Source: Sperchopsis tessellata (taxonomy: Eukaryota; Arthropoda; Insecta; Coleoptera; Hydrophilidae). From it: a stretch of DNA of 57,980 nt. This document shows positions 33,391 to 46,879 of the stretch, piece by piece. The stretch is from NCBI GenBank assembly GCA_033557685.1, contig JAWQRN010000010.1:1-57980 (forward strand), in the 5' to 3' direction. Made by a program: the position numbers and the translations under genes. Numbering within the stretch: position 1 is the stretch's first letter; each line of letters opens with the position of its first letter. Below the pieces are notes generated by a model. That model was given only the letters and a program-made list of their open reading frames with translations. It was not told the origin of the DNA and made no database searches.

Positions 33391-34515
33391 TATTGTTGAT
33401 TTTTCATTATTTAAAAATTGTTCCTTCAAGGTTTTTTAACCAAAAATGATTTTTATGGAATCAAATAAAAATTATTTAATTAGCAAGTGTTTTAATTTAG
33501 GAAATTGTTCAAATTTGCTTACATCCTACTGCATATAAAGTTTAATTGGAAATGTATTTACACTTCTAAAGTTCTTGGAGTTTTATATTAAGTCAAGTGC
33601 AAGCAATTCAAGTTTTGTGACTGACAATGAGTAAAGTTTGATAAGTATGAATTTTAGTTTTTTCAAGTGAGCTGTAGAGGATTTTTAAGTATGTTTAAAT
33701 AAAACCTTATGGTAAACATTGCTTACTGAGCCAACTTATGACCTATACAGAATTCTCATGATAAACCTAGTCTGAAATATTTGTGACAAAACAATCGTCA
33801 CCCTAATGGCTTAACTTGTAGATTTAATTGATTGTAAGAGTACTGCCTTAATTGACAACACTGCCTTCCTAAAGTAAAGTTGTGTACATTCTTGTAAAAT
33901 TTCTAGTTAGTAGATTAGAAAAATTTCGGCCGTTGGAGAGAACCTGGAGGAAAGTGCTTTTTTCACTTTCTATTACTGGTCACATGAATATTCGACCTAG
34001 TTTGAAATTTTGTTGCTATTTAGGAGAAACATTTTCATTGGGTGTATCCAAATAATTTTTCTTTAATATAACAAATTTTTTTACCTGAACTTCTGTTTAC
34101 AATAAACTTGAAATTTATTATGTAGTATTGCAAATGCTTATTTCAATAGCTATCTGGAAATTTTTTTGTACCTATTTTTGGGTCTTGTAAAGTGAACATT
34201 TTTGAAGATCTTCGCTATGAAAAGTTTTATGAACATAAAACTTCTGAAGACCATGGCGAACATTAGACAATACCCCTGGGCACACTTGGCTATTGAATCA
34301 CATTTTTATCCTTTGGCGTCACTTTAATGTAAATCTTTAACTAACAAATAGCATATTGTAATAGTTCATATTGAAGGGATTGCATGTCCATAAGTTTCTA
34401 TCCTTCCAGAGCTTTTAACATTTGCATGTTCTTAAAATTTTTTTTATATACTTGAATCAAAGGATTTAAATCGAAATGAAATTTTAGTTGGAAGAAAAAA
34501 TAAAATTTCAAACTG
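33391..34515. other. Intergenic, no gene seen
   Basis: AT-rich sequence downstream of copy 3, before the hAT element. Confidence 0.5.
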
Positions 34516-35458
34516 ATTTAGAACAGCGGTTCTTAAACTGAGGTCCACGAAACAATTTTGACATGTACATTTACCTGTCATAATAGATCGTCAAAGTAAT
34601 TGCTCACGACAAATACATCTTTTAGCACCTACGCCCAACCTACCCTTTGTGTAAGGTAGTACCTGGAAATTTCCATCGGTTAAATAATCCCTTGTGCATT
34701 GTAATTATATTTTATGACCACCATTTTGCAATATTTGGAAATTACACTTCTATACCGAAGTAAATTTTATGATTGTATAGACGTGCTAAGCAGAATATAT
34801 AACGTTTTGTATAAAATTTAACAGGAATCAGTTTGTTGACGTATTCTCAGTAGAAAATTTTAGTTATGGTGTGAACACTATCTGGGTTTTGAACTGTGTT
34901 GTAACTGAACATTAGTATTGTCAAAAACACTCATAAAAATAAATCATTACCTAAACGTTGCAAAAATGAAAAATAGATGGTGGAGCATCAAGCTTGAAAT
35001 ACATCAAGACAGCAAAACGTAAAATTAGAAACAGTTGTATCATTTGGATTTACTTATACCTGCAATAAAGATGTGGAAAAACCTGTCTGTGTACTATGTC
35101 ACATTTGTTTAACAAATGAAAGCATAAAGCCAAACTAAGTTGTCATTAGGAAATAAAAACAATGAACATTATGTTTTTGAAATAAAAAATGAGGCTTTTC
35201 AAGTCAAAAAGTAATATAAAATATTGCAACTGGCTGCATCAAAGAAAAAGCAGTAAGAGCATCATATCAAGTATCCCCATAACCGTTAGGAAATAGCATC
35301 TGTAGTTTTGTGACCATTTTTGCCTTCAGGAAGTCTACTTTTTGTTGTCCATCATTCCTTCAATGGGGTGAAGCTACTGTGGCCAGGAAGCTATGAAACA
35401 TCCCCAAAACATGGTGTTGGGCGATTAATGGATGTGGTCGAAAGAAGTTTTCCAGTGG

Positions 35459-35615
35459 GTTTTAATGCAATAAAACTTTTATTTTGTGTGCTAATAAAAA
35501 TGTTCATCTCTATATGTAAAAGATTTTTATTTAAATAACCAGCAATACGTATTTACCAGAACGCAGTGACTGGGATTATTGGGCTAGAAATTGGGTTTCA
35601 AAATTATTTCCTCTG
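35459..35615 (+). repeat. Dispersed repeat X, fragment 1 (inside the hAT)
   Basis: It aligns with 36218-36375: shared ttttaatgcaataaaa, atatgtaaaaga-tttttatttaaata and ttgggctagaaattgggt. Confidence 0.8.
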
Positions 35616-36049
35616 TCGTGTCCTGATTCTGGCAACAATTTGATTAGGGATGATCCACTCAACACAGAAGTTAATTCAACAAAATTGAACTTACAAGTTT
35701 TTGGTTGCTTCTTAGATCTGATTAACCTGCACTCGCAAATAGAGCACTAAAAGATTTGGTTGTTTTGCACAACATACTTGTGTGAAAACAGGCTTTAGTG
35801 TATTAATTGAGCGAGCAGGCTTCAGAATAAAATGTTCCTACATCGAGCCCAACAATGCAGTTCGGGTTTCAAGAAAAGAATTACATTCCTCTCATAGTAG
35901 GTAAGAATTAATTGCAAGAAATACAATAAAAGCTTTTTTGTGTGCAAATAACTAATAATAAATTTGACCTATTATATACATATGTTCAAGCTGTATTTAT
36001 TCTTTTTGTTAATTAAATTTTTATTTTGCAATTTTAGTTCAAGAACTAA

Positions 36050-36460
36050 TTTTTTTTATGAATTTATTGTAATGAAATAAAAACTTTGTGACTGCAGATA
36101 TATAATAAAAAATACACCTATTTATGTAGCGATGATTATATATTTCACTTTAAAATAATAATAAATATTAATCAATATTTGTTCAAGAAATGTTTTTTTT
36201 ATACGACTTTATTGTAATTTTTAATGCAATAAAATTTTTGTTTCATTTGTGTGCTATTAAACATTTACATTTCTATATGTAAAAGACTTTTATTTAAATA
36301 ATAAGCAATATATATTTATCTGAATGTAGTGCATGTGGGGTCATTGGGCTAGAAATTGGGTCTCAAAAATGACGTAAAATGTTTATTTTACTTCTAATTA
36401 TTCAATTTTTACCGTATCCCCAACAGTGGCGCAGCCAAGGAAGGGCTAGAGGGCTGTAGT
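36050..36460 (+). repeat. Dispersed repeat X, copy 2
   Basis: It shares its whole course with the SINE-interrupted copy at 46880-47530, from tttattgtaatgaaataaa through ttgtgactg, tatataataaaaa and ctagaaattgggtctcaaaa to the 3' motif cagtggcgcagccaag. The end motif resembles DNA-transposon termini, but no inverted partner was found. Confidence 0.75.
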
Positions 36461-36589
36461 CACCCTTTGGGCTAGACTGTACCAAACTCTCTGGTACGCT
36501 CATGAAGCCTCTTTTAGCACCGGAACTTTTTCTCGAAAATCTCGAGGCGGTCCTCAGACTACATGAGTTTAAGAACAGCTAATTTAGAG

Positions 36590-39500
36590 TAATAAAAATA
36601 TTCAACAGGAAATTTCAGATGAAGCAGCAATTTGCAAGATTATAAATACAATAAAAATTAGAAAGCCTGCTTGTGTCTATGTATTAAAGATTTAAATTTA
36701 TATATATTAATGTCAGGTATTCTATTGAAAATATAAGGCACATTATAACCAAAAAATCTTCTGAAAATTTCCAAATTTTGTCTTGGCATACATATTTTTT
36801 TTCTGTACCTAATGCTACATCCGTTTGATAAATAATCTTATCGTTCGATAAACTCGTTTAAAAATCATTTTACCTGTAAAAAGATATATTTTTGAAATTT
36901 TGTCAAGTAAAATTAATTAAATGCTCCTACTAGACAGAAGTATATGTAATATTAAATATTTTATATTTGTTTTTGGCAAAAAATACATCCAGTTCAGGAT
37001 CAAACTGAAGATAGCAACCCAGGGTATGTTGTATGAAATGAAAACCAGGTGATTTAAAGGGGACTTCCAATTGGTTTACCTTCTACCACCTTTCAGACCT
37101 CATACAGTGTTTGTCATTATCATTCTTCAAATCTTGCAAATTCTTGTCATATTTATTAATAAAAAAATAAAGTTATTAAAAATATTTTCTACAAGTTTAA
37201 TATTAATCAAAAACTTTTACAAATAAGTATACAAGCTGTTCATCAGATTCTGTTTTAATTTGTTAATTATTAAATAAAATCTATTTTGATTTTACACTAC
37301 TTTGTGAATTTTATTTCATTTGAATACAAGATCGATAAATTGCAAGAAATATTTCTATTCCTAAAGAAGATACACATATTTCTTTCTTTACTACTTTATA
37401 ATTTATGTACTAATACAGAAAATAAAATTATGATAAAAATTTCAGCATTAGCCAGAATACAACAAAATCTAAAGAATTTTAGGGCGTCATGAAAAAAAAA
37501 AAAACAAAACATGAACTGCTTTGTAATATAGTAAGTCTTTTTAACAATATTATTTTAAATGAGACTTATAATATTCTGGATAGCTAATGTATCATATATA
37601 GTAATAATAATGAAGAATATTTTGTTAAAATTTATATTCGTGTTAGGGTATTCGTATCTTTCTACTTGAGTGATATTGGTTACTATATTAGATACTACAG
37701 TTTAGTGTACATATTTGGTATTAATTTAAAAGAAATTTAGGAATAGCACAAGGTAGAATAACAGATTTAACTTAATAAGTTTATCTTAGTACAAATGAGC
37801 TAGAGGTATATACGTTGAATAAGCAAAAGCCAAATCTTATTTATCAGAATTGAGTATTAGATGATATTAAATTACTCTAGGTTATTTTGTTTGATGTGAC
37901 ATTATTATGTCTATTATAACTCAACACGAATACCCAAAAGTTGTTGTAGAGAAAGATATGGCACTCTTAAAAACTAATTAAACTATTGATAAAATTACCT
38001 TAAAAATAAAAATACATGAATTACTAAATATATATACACTTATAAAATTCCAGGGCTTTTTATATCAAAATGTATTGGAAATAATTCCAAACTATACCAT
38101 TCAAACGTAAAATATTGTTTAGTGTATTTAACACCATAATTAATACAAAAACATTATTTATCCAAAAAGAGATTCACATAAGTTTTATATATAAGTATGT
38201 ACATAAACTTAAAATTTAGATATATACAACGAATTACAATATAAAATATTTATCATATTTAAGATAAATTTGCAGTTTCTCCATTTTCTATACTCACATT
38301 CATTTTCCAAATCTGTCAAAATCTTTCAGCACTATTTTGTGATTGGAAGACATATCTGGAAGTAAAGTTCTATATCAATTTCAGAAAAAATATTTTATAA
38401 AAGTGAACTAATTTTCAAACTCAAACCTTATGTTAATTTAAACTAAATAACTCAGTTAATTATTCTCTCAACTTATGTTACCTTGGTAATTAAGTGTATA
38501 ATAGTGTTTGGGTCTAACATTATTCCCCAATTTCTGTTAAGAGATTGTTACTTAGCTCTCATATCTTCAACAAGTACTTAATACATAATACAATATCTGA
38601 AAATAAGAAGGTGCTGCTTTTCAGTAATATTTTTACAATTTTTTTTATGCTGTTGGATTATTAATAACGGATCCTGTGGCCTCCAATATTTCATTGCAAC
38701 ATCGTAGGTCTAATTCACGGGTTTCAACTATTTCCAACGCAAATATTTTTAATATAACTATATTGCTTAAACTGGAAGAACTTGATACATAAAAGGAGTG
38801 ACCTTAAGACATTGCCACTATTAGTGTGCGCAAGACAATTGACATTCTGTCTGAATAAGTCGAGCAGCTGTTCAGAAGGTATCATCTCGCAAGCACTATC
38901 TGCATGATAAACTATTTGCCAACACTAAGGTAGTCATGTCATCATCTGCATAAACAATTGACTTTAAAGTATAATACATATTATTCATCCTAATAAATTA
39001 TATACTCTATGAAATAAAAGTTTAGAAACATGAAACTTTTCCTGATAGGAGAATTAAAGGCAGATTTAAACTGGTGCTGAATTTTAAAGGGAAAGCTAAT
39101 GTAAAATCGAAAGACCCATTAATGACTGATTACCCTTAGAGAGCTCTAATATGAGCCATTGAAGATCTTTCTATTGCCTATTGTCATAATTATGAATACC
39201 TACCCGTCTTAACTGCCGATTTAATGAATGCATGTATACCATGCAGTTTAAATTAGGAGAGACACACAATGTTCTGTTTATTGTTTGTATGCATGCTGAT
39301 CTAATAGGCTTTTTTTGTAAAATGAATAAACATTTTAAAGAAGTAATGTGCCGATCGCAAAACGAATGACTAAAATTTACTAGTAAAAACGTAAGGTTAT
39401 TTACATGAATGAAAAAGCAGTAAAATGACCTGTTGATAATGACATTTTCTAACGGATCAACCCCATGTACTTTGGTAAACGATAAGTCTTTCTGTTTTAG

Positions 39501-40395
39501 AGTTGTCAGTGTGACCTCAAATTTGGGAAGGTGGCAAGGTCATCATCCATCAAACTACTACCGATGAAAACCCATTTAAACGGAAAGACACAGCTCAAGC
39601 ACCCCACTGATGATAATTATTCATCAAATAAAATGAGCTTAACTGCTATTATATTAGCACCGTAAAACCTTAGTTTCATTTATATTAATCGATTAATAAA
39701 TTATTTAATTACTTGATAAATATGAAGCTTGACTAATGTTCAGTCCTTAATCATCAATTGTCAGGCTCCACCAGAGTTCTAGTGCAATTTAGTCACTTCG
39801 TTATTGTTATCATCCATAAGAAATGTAAAGTCATGAGTTTCAATCTCAACTATATTATCTTATGATCTTGATGAAGTTTTTGAAGTGAAACTTACTCTAA
39901 ATATATTGCATATTTTCACTTGACCCAAATCTTAGAATTTTTTTAAAATTCCTGCACTGTAATGAAACTTATTTGTTTCAGAATTTTCCAGAAAATAATT
40001 GATTGTAACAAGATCAACTCTAATTGTAGTTTATCTGTAGTAGTCACTAAATAATTATAAATGACTCTTATTACTGCCAAAATATTCTAACAATTGTTCG
40101 TTTTTTGGTAATGAAAACTGATAAATGAACTTAAAATTATCTCATTTTGTACTAAACCACAGGGCACTTTGTACTTTTTTTCATAATGATAGGTTTTAAA
40201 GACAAATAATGGTGCCTTGTTCTGCAATCATGCAAGTGTGATAATGTGTACTTCTCACATGTGTTGCACCCAATATTTTTTCTTCTTCAGAGCAGAAAGT
40301 TTAAAAAAATTTAAACTAGTATTAATATTTTGACACTGTAAAAGATGCTCAAATATTAAATTACTTGGAAGATAGTTCTAGTCAACCATGTTTAC
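36590..40395. other. Intergenic, no gene seen
   Basis: Long AT-rich stretch without supported coding exons. A poly-A run near 37491 might be an old retroposed tail, but no duplicated target site was found. Confidence 0.45.
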
Positions 40396-40399
40396 AAAC

Positions 40400-40509
40400 A
40401 ATGTAGTGGATAGGGTCTGGTTGATAAAAAATATAAACAAGTTTTAGGGTTAACGTTTTCGGAACCTTTTTATTAATGTTTTTGTCAACCGGACCATTTC
40501 CACTACATT
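40400..40509. mobile_element. Short palindromic MITE, 110 bp
   Basis: Inverted termini of about 28 bp: AATGTAGTGGA-tagGGTCtGGTTGA (from 40400) and TCAACCGGACC-att-TCCACTACATT (ending 40509). No coding capacity. A target duplication is not clear. Confidence 0.65.
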
Positions 40510-42955
40510 TTTTTTTTACTCAAATATTACTTTTCAATCACACAAACTATGTTGCTATGAGTTAGTTGTTTGTATCACCTTTCCAACAAGTGTATAAAAA
40601 AAGAGGAACTTTACCCCAATAAAATCAGTGGGAATAGTTACACTTTCTGCACGGAAGTAGTAAAACATTTCTTAGTTATAATTAGACAATAATAAATTGT
40701 CGGAAAGCCTTCTTTAGAAATTTTACTGGGATGGTAAAGTTCATTTAAATTAGTAGGATAATTTTCTTTTTTAACAGATTAATTTTAATGATGGCAATTC
40801 TTACGTAAGATACAAAAATTGGCAACTACATAGGTACTTTATATATAATATTTATAAATTTACTAATTTATATGTATATTTCATAATATTACACTGTCAG
40901 CTAATGACTTGATGTTTGTCTTAATATTATAATTCCTTTATTTTCAAACCTTTGATTATCAGATTTCACTGTGCGTTTTAATTAGGTTCTATCTGCATTA
41001 ATTTCCATGAAAAACCATATTTAAAACATCAGACTGCTTGTACTTAGTAATAATACTCTAAACAGATAATATTAATAGCTTAATTTTTTTAATTTTGTGC
41101 AATGCTATTCTATATACCCATAAAAATGTAGTTGAAACCATGTTGTAGCATATGCTGCACATGGGCAAATAAATTATTACACTTTGCAGAAAATAGTCTG
41201 TGATTTTGAATGCATCATTCTATAACACATTTCCATATGAATAGATTCAATTCTGAAATTAAGAATGAATTTTATGCGGTAAATTAATACATTGTAGGTT
41301 GTAATTTTATACAAATAATAGTAAACGTAAAATAAAAAAAAAAATTTATCGCACTATCTAATATTTTGTATCAATCATTTCTGGCTGGATACAACATAGG
41401 TACTCATAATATAAATAAAAGCTGATGTGTTATCGCTTGTAGTTACCTAGGCAAAACAAATCTCACATTAAAATACTTAATGTGTGTTTTGTTTATTTTA
41501 AGTTGAAACCAATAGAAAAGTAAGTACATATTTTTAATACTATTGCAAATAATTGCTTTTATGTATGTCTTCATAACAGTTGTCTAGTAATGTTTAACAA
41601 AAGTGACAAGTTATCTTGCTATTATGTGCTATACAAGATTTTTGTTAACTGGATATCATGTCCAAGAAGACCCTATACCGATGTACGTATGGTGTATCTC
41701 AATAACAATAGTAGTAAGGAGAAAAGTAATTACACATTGAGGGGTTCATTTATAAGACAAATTTACTGGTGCAGGCTAAATTTTGCTATTGTGTTTTGTT
41801 TTCAAGGAAAATGCGATTTTTCGAAATTTTATAAAATTCCTTGTTAAATGAAGACAAATAAAGTTCTTATGGCTTTCCTCTGCAAAAGCAAAATTTGCTA
41901 TGCTTCAGCAGTCCAGCAAGTGACGTTGTGGAAACTTGCAAAATTTGACATCCTTGCATATTGGTGGTCTTCATGTGTTTTAAGGCGAAAGTTTCTTGCT
42001 CAGGTGTCCAATATGTACCGTCCAATTCAGCCTGCAATCCAGGTTCAGCTTCAGAAACTTAAATGAAGTAGTTTCAGTATAAAGTCCAGATGCAAAAAGG
42101 GTCGCCATGACCTACTGTGCAATGTGTGCCATGCATGCAGACGGCAATCAAGGACCGGCAAAATTTGTCTATTTTATCCATCAATTAAAAAAAAGTTTCT
42201 ATATTTTTCATCAGTTTTCATATACGGGTTTAAATATTTAGTGTTGTGATGTTACGACTTTATAAAAACTCTTAATAGAATAATACTTTATAGCCAAAAG
42301 TGTTTACCTTAAAATAAACTTATTAATTTAACTTCACAAAAATGAGTTGTTAAATAGCTTTTAAAATATTTTCATTTATAAAAATTTTACCTAAATTTTT
42401 AAGTCTAAAAGGAAAATAACATTCTTCTCTAGAGCACAGGACAACAAAAACAATAAACGGGATAGTTAAATACATTTTTTATGAACCAAGTGATAGTGTA
42501 ACTGTATTTACTAGTATTTATGAGTCTACTCCTTCGACATCTGAAGTAAAACAAGCTAAAGAAAGCTACTTGGATTCTGCAAAATAAACTTTTCTTGTAA
42601 AGAAATTTTCGTATCTCAAAGCAAGGAATAAAATAATTTGGATACATTTTTTAAGCCAATTACTTATAATAAATTAGTTTTGTATTGTAAGTTTTACTTG
42701 TAAAAAAGTATTTCACAATTTACAAATGCTGTGTTGGTTTTATTTTCCAACATAATTAAATAATTAATATCAACTTTTAGTCTTGTATATAGTTAATTAT
42801 TAAATACAATTTCTATGTTATTAGACTTATCTATGCTCCGTCTAGAAATATAAAATAATTAGTGTCAAGAAATAAACTGTTTAATAATAAGTATTTTCCC
42901 ATTTTGTTACTTCTTTAATAACTAAATAAAAAAATAATTTTTGGGGGTGGCATAT
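40510..42955. other. Mostly featureless; possible LINE tail on the minus strand at 41600-42070
   Basis: On the minus strand near 41880-41960, fragments (LLLQRKAIRTL) recall the post-RT tail of LINEs, but the match is short. Plus-strand open frames of 85 and 72 codons here are unconvincing. Confidence 0.25.
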
Positions 42956-42959
42956 TTAA

Positions 42960-45060
42960 TTTTTGCACTCAGGTAGCTATGGCCCTCGTAACGGCTCTGG
43001 TTGCAAATGACATTGTTATATACACAAGAATATGATTGGCTTTTGTTTTAACAATGGTGGTTGAGTCTCCAGCAATCAGAAAGAATGTATAGCTAGCATA
43101 AAGAATCAGGCTCTAACCTCAGATACATTACCTGGGAGGTAGTTCATGTACACCATAAGGAGCAGTAGGCCCAGGATGGATCTCTGGGCAACACAACAAT
43201 CTAGTTTCAATTATTGAGAGGTACTCCTCTACTGTACAATCTGATTTCAGCAGTTAAGGTATGAGTGCTGCAGTTGGCCCGGAATTCCTTTCACACTATA
43301 GTGGCAAAGTTTTCCCAGAAGGATCCCATGGCACACCATATCAGAAGTCTTAGTCACAAGTGGCTGTTTCAACTTGTATTTTATTTTCAAAAGCTTCCAT
43401 AATTCTTCTTATAATTTTCGGGAATGCTGTCATTGTTTACCTATTTGCACGATATCCATGCTGGTTATCATTAAAAAATGGATGCTTTTCAAAGTATTTT
43501 GTTAACGTGAGTTTTCACATATGTTTACGTTGCCCTTTTTATGAATTGGAGTAATGACTGACATTTTTAATTCATCTGGATGAAGAAGAATCATTTATTT
43601 AATACAACCTAGAGCACGTGTAAGATCTATTCATCTAATGTTATTAGTAAGGTAGATGTGAAACCACAGTAGTCCTTGGCATTTTTTGGTTTGAATGATC
43701 TTAGTATGCCTCTCACCTCAGTGTCGTCAACAAGATAAAGATAGGAAGTTACATGGTCACACTGCCGCATTAGATTAGCTAGATGCCGGTGAGAGCATGG
43801 AATTCCAGAAGAACATATTTAAGGCCTCAGCTGTAAGACACCCATTGTTTGATCATCTGCTTTCTGTTTTTATAAGTTTCCAAATTGTTTGTGCGTGTTT
43901 GTTGAACTTTCCAATATTCAAGCACCATTTAGTCTTTATTCTTGTTCGATTTTTCATTTATAAATTCTTTTACAGGCATTGTCAACTCTCTTAGATTCTA
44001 TGTCACCTACAGCATTCTCAATGTTGCCCAAAGCATCCAGGATGTTCAATATTTGCCGTATCTTGTCAGTGTAACATTTTTTCTTTTGGTTGTTTGATTT
44101 GAGAATGAGTTCCTTCTCAGGCATGATCCCGTCATACAGTGTCTGAAGTGTATGATGGAAACTTGTATATGATTATCTTGCTTCCATAGCCCCGATACAC
44201 AACCAATCAAATTTCCTTCAAGATGAAGATATTAGTATGCGCTTTACAGTTTGTTTTTTGGGATCTTTCAGGTTTAGGTAAATGGCCCTTAACAACCACG
44301 AGCTGAGCATAATAGTCTGACATATGCATGTTTATGCATAATAGTCTGACATATGCATGTTTATAGTTTTACTGAGGATTACTGCCGATTTGTGCACGTT
44401 TGAAAACATATTATCTAAGCAACTATATGTTTCATTTGTTAATCTGAATGGGTCAAGCATTAAAATATTTACTTCATAGGATGATGTAAGTTACAGGAAG
44501 ACATATTTCTCCCTAAATATTAAAGTCTCCAACGATGTACAATTTCCTAGTTTTGAAACCGACTGCATGAAGAGTTCAAAAGTCTCATCTGGGATACGAT
44601 ACACTGTCACAAGACCCTGTTACACATTGGAGACTCAAAAGCTACCATCTCTATAACTGATACTTTTGTGATTATCAGTACACCACCTGCAGAAAACATC
44701 GCACACACCAAAATTGGTTATGCTTATCTTTATTAAAAGATCTACACCAAACCAGTTCTTTATCACATAAGACACATAGATCCCACTTTCATGTGTTTCC
44801 CGTGTTAAATGAAGTTCTTCCAGCTTGTTTCTCATGGATTGTATATTGGTATTAAGCAATGATACATATTTAGGTTTATTGTTTTTATTAATGGCGATAC
44901 TATTTGGTACATGGATTATATTTATTCTTCTTTTTATAGCCAGTCTGGCGAAAAAACTCCCCATGGCCAAAGAAAAGGCTTCAAAAATTACACGTATCAC
45001 TACTGGAAGGCACTGTAACTTGAAAGAAGTATATTCATCAGTGTACTTTGATTTTAACCC
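42960..45060 (-). mobile_element. Decayed CR1/L2-type LINE
   Basis: On the minus strand, TNIQSMRNKLEELHL at about 44880-44820 is the opening of an APE endonuclease domain. Further down, around 43340-43100, broken RT motifs appear: HGILLGKL, then CCVAQRSILGLLLLMVYM and NYLPG, matching GxPQGSILGPLLFxxYINDLP. The catalytic motif is degraded. Sequence up to about 45900 (minus: DVLHVNNVNLSPGKPEDIYC) may be its ORF1 or 5' region. Confidence 0.7.
44307..44364. repeat. 29-bp perfect tandem duplication
   Basis: Units 44307-44335 and 44336-44364 are identical (start gcataatagtctgacata). Confidence 0.95.
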
Positions 45061-45064
45061 TTCA

Positions 45065-46590
45065 CACCTGAGCTCAGATATGCTTTTTTTTAAATAATCG
45101 ACTATATCTTCCTGCTTTGTTACACTTTACATCCTGTAAAAAGTCCATTGTCTTTAAAGCATCCTTTAATTTGTTACCAATGTAGTACCATGAATGGATT
45201 CATTTATAAATTCACTACCTGCACTGTTATTTATTTTCTTTCCTTTGCTGCATCCATATACCACCCTTCGTTTTTCTTTTCTGATCCACTACCTGCTAAA
45301 TCTACTTCCAAATCTGCCACCATCTCTCCTTTCTAAGGACACCTTTTTGACATTTCCATTTTTAACGCATCCACTTTCTGTTGCATATGATGACTCCGGT
45401 TTGCGAACAACTTGTTCTTCATTGGCCAATATTTTTCATTAATTTTGACATGGCTTACTACTGTTCCTTTTTGCAACATCTACAAATATCTATCCTTATT
45501 TGGTAACAGAATCAGGAGCCACTGGCATATTTGTTTTTAGTAATTTACTTAGATTCACATTCAGTGCGTAGAATTCCATGGCCACAGTAAATATCTTCAG
45601 GTTTTCCGGGAGATAGATTCACATTGTTAACATGAAGAACATCAACTTCATCACACAATCCATTTCCTGCAACTGCACGTATTTGCCTGCACTATTCGCT
45701 CCACCTCTTCAACAAATCTACCAGGCAAAGCTGCAACTTGAAAAGTGTCATGATTGGAGCAGCTTGGACAAAAGAACCTTTATTATTCTACTGTTAAGCT
45801 ACAAAATACATATCTTCTTGGAAGCTAAACTTGCAAAACTACGACATGAAGGTCTGGACACCCGTGAAATGAGTAGCAGTGTGTGACATCATTTCCTTGA
45901 CACTACCAGTAGCCATGTTCATGTGAATTTGCAAAGTGACTTTCATTATAATTTCACACAATGAAGTTTAAAAACCGTTAACGCTTGAAACCAATTTTAT
46001 AATATCTGATTTTGTTATTAGCAGAACTACATGTGTACACTTTGTCATATATACACTGATTGTACATTTCTAATAGTTTTTCAGAAACATCAAAGTTTAT
46101 TTCATTTATGAATACGGGCAAACCCCGTTAATTATAACCATTTTTTCTTTAAATCATTTTCTATATTTTCCACAAAAATCATCATTTAAAACACAATGGC
46201 ATAACTTACAATATAAATTAGTGTTAGGTCAGCGTTTATATGTGATTTTTTGCGATCCATCGGTAGTTCTTGTTCACGATACAGCAAAAAAACATCAATA
46301 TAAAAAATAATTGCATCCTGGGCGGTCATTTGTTGCTAAGGCAAGTCAGATATGATTTTCCAACGAATCCAAGACGTTAAGGACTATGTTTATCCCTATA
46401 CCTTCTCGTGAGATTCTTAAAGCCAATTTCAGAATCTCGCAGGAATGAACTTCAGAATCTGCAATTACATTAATTAAAAAACCACTTGCGGGGACAATAC
46501 TATCATATTGCTGTTATTCATACATGGATATCTCTTCTTTAATTATTTTGCTCCATGTTTCCATAGCATATTGATAGTAAGTAACAGAGT
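45065..46590. other. No gene seen; possibly LINE 5' sequence
   Basis: See the LINE above for the part below 45900. The rest is AT-rich without supported features. Confidence 0.3.
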
Positions 46591-46594
46591 TGCT

Positions 46595-46870
46595 GCCATA
46601 TGCACTTCTAATTCAGTTTCATTTCCTTTATTTTGTTCATTCCTGTGTTGAGCTGGCTTCACACGCAACTCCTCCATCCATCGCTGTCTCTTGCCGTCAC
46701 CTTAAATTTCCCCTCTGTCATTCCTTTCTTGCTATGCTCATTTGTCACACCTCTCTTCCATGTGTTCAAAGGTCTTCCTACTCTTTTTTAACAAGATTAT
46801 ACTCTAAAAGTTCTCAGGTGTTTCCTCATTGTGTGACCAATTCATCTCCCTTATATTCTACTCACCAACA
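46595..46870 (-). mobile_element. LINE C-terminal tail relic
   Basis: The minus strand shows pieces of a typical post-RT tail (GRPLNTWKR-like, then KGKFKVTARDSDGWRSCV). The plus-strand 112-codon open frame over it is a shadow. Confidence 0.4.
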
Positions 46871-46879
46871 TCTCAACAG

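Larger units (their letters stand above)
34524..36581 (+). mobile_element. Decayed hAT (ZBED/Charlie-like) transposon
   Basis: Inverted termini CAGCGGTTCTTAAACT (34524) and AGTTTAAGAACAGCTA (ending 36581) are flanked by near-identical 8-bp duplications ATTTAGAA (34516-34523) and ATTTAGAG (36582-36589), the hAT signature. Inside, in broken frames, are a BED-finger-like KPVCVLCHICLTNESIKP (about 35070-35130) and a C-terminal dimerisation-like region ALKDLVVLHNILV, PTMQFGFQEKN (about 35740-35900). Two pieces of another repeat are nested in it. Confidence 0.8.

Noticed and set aside
37486..37505. A-rich run as a retroposon tail
   Set aside because: No duplicated target site or recognisable body upstream.
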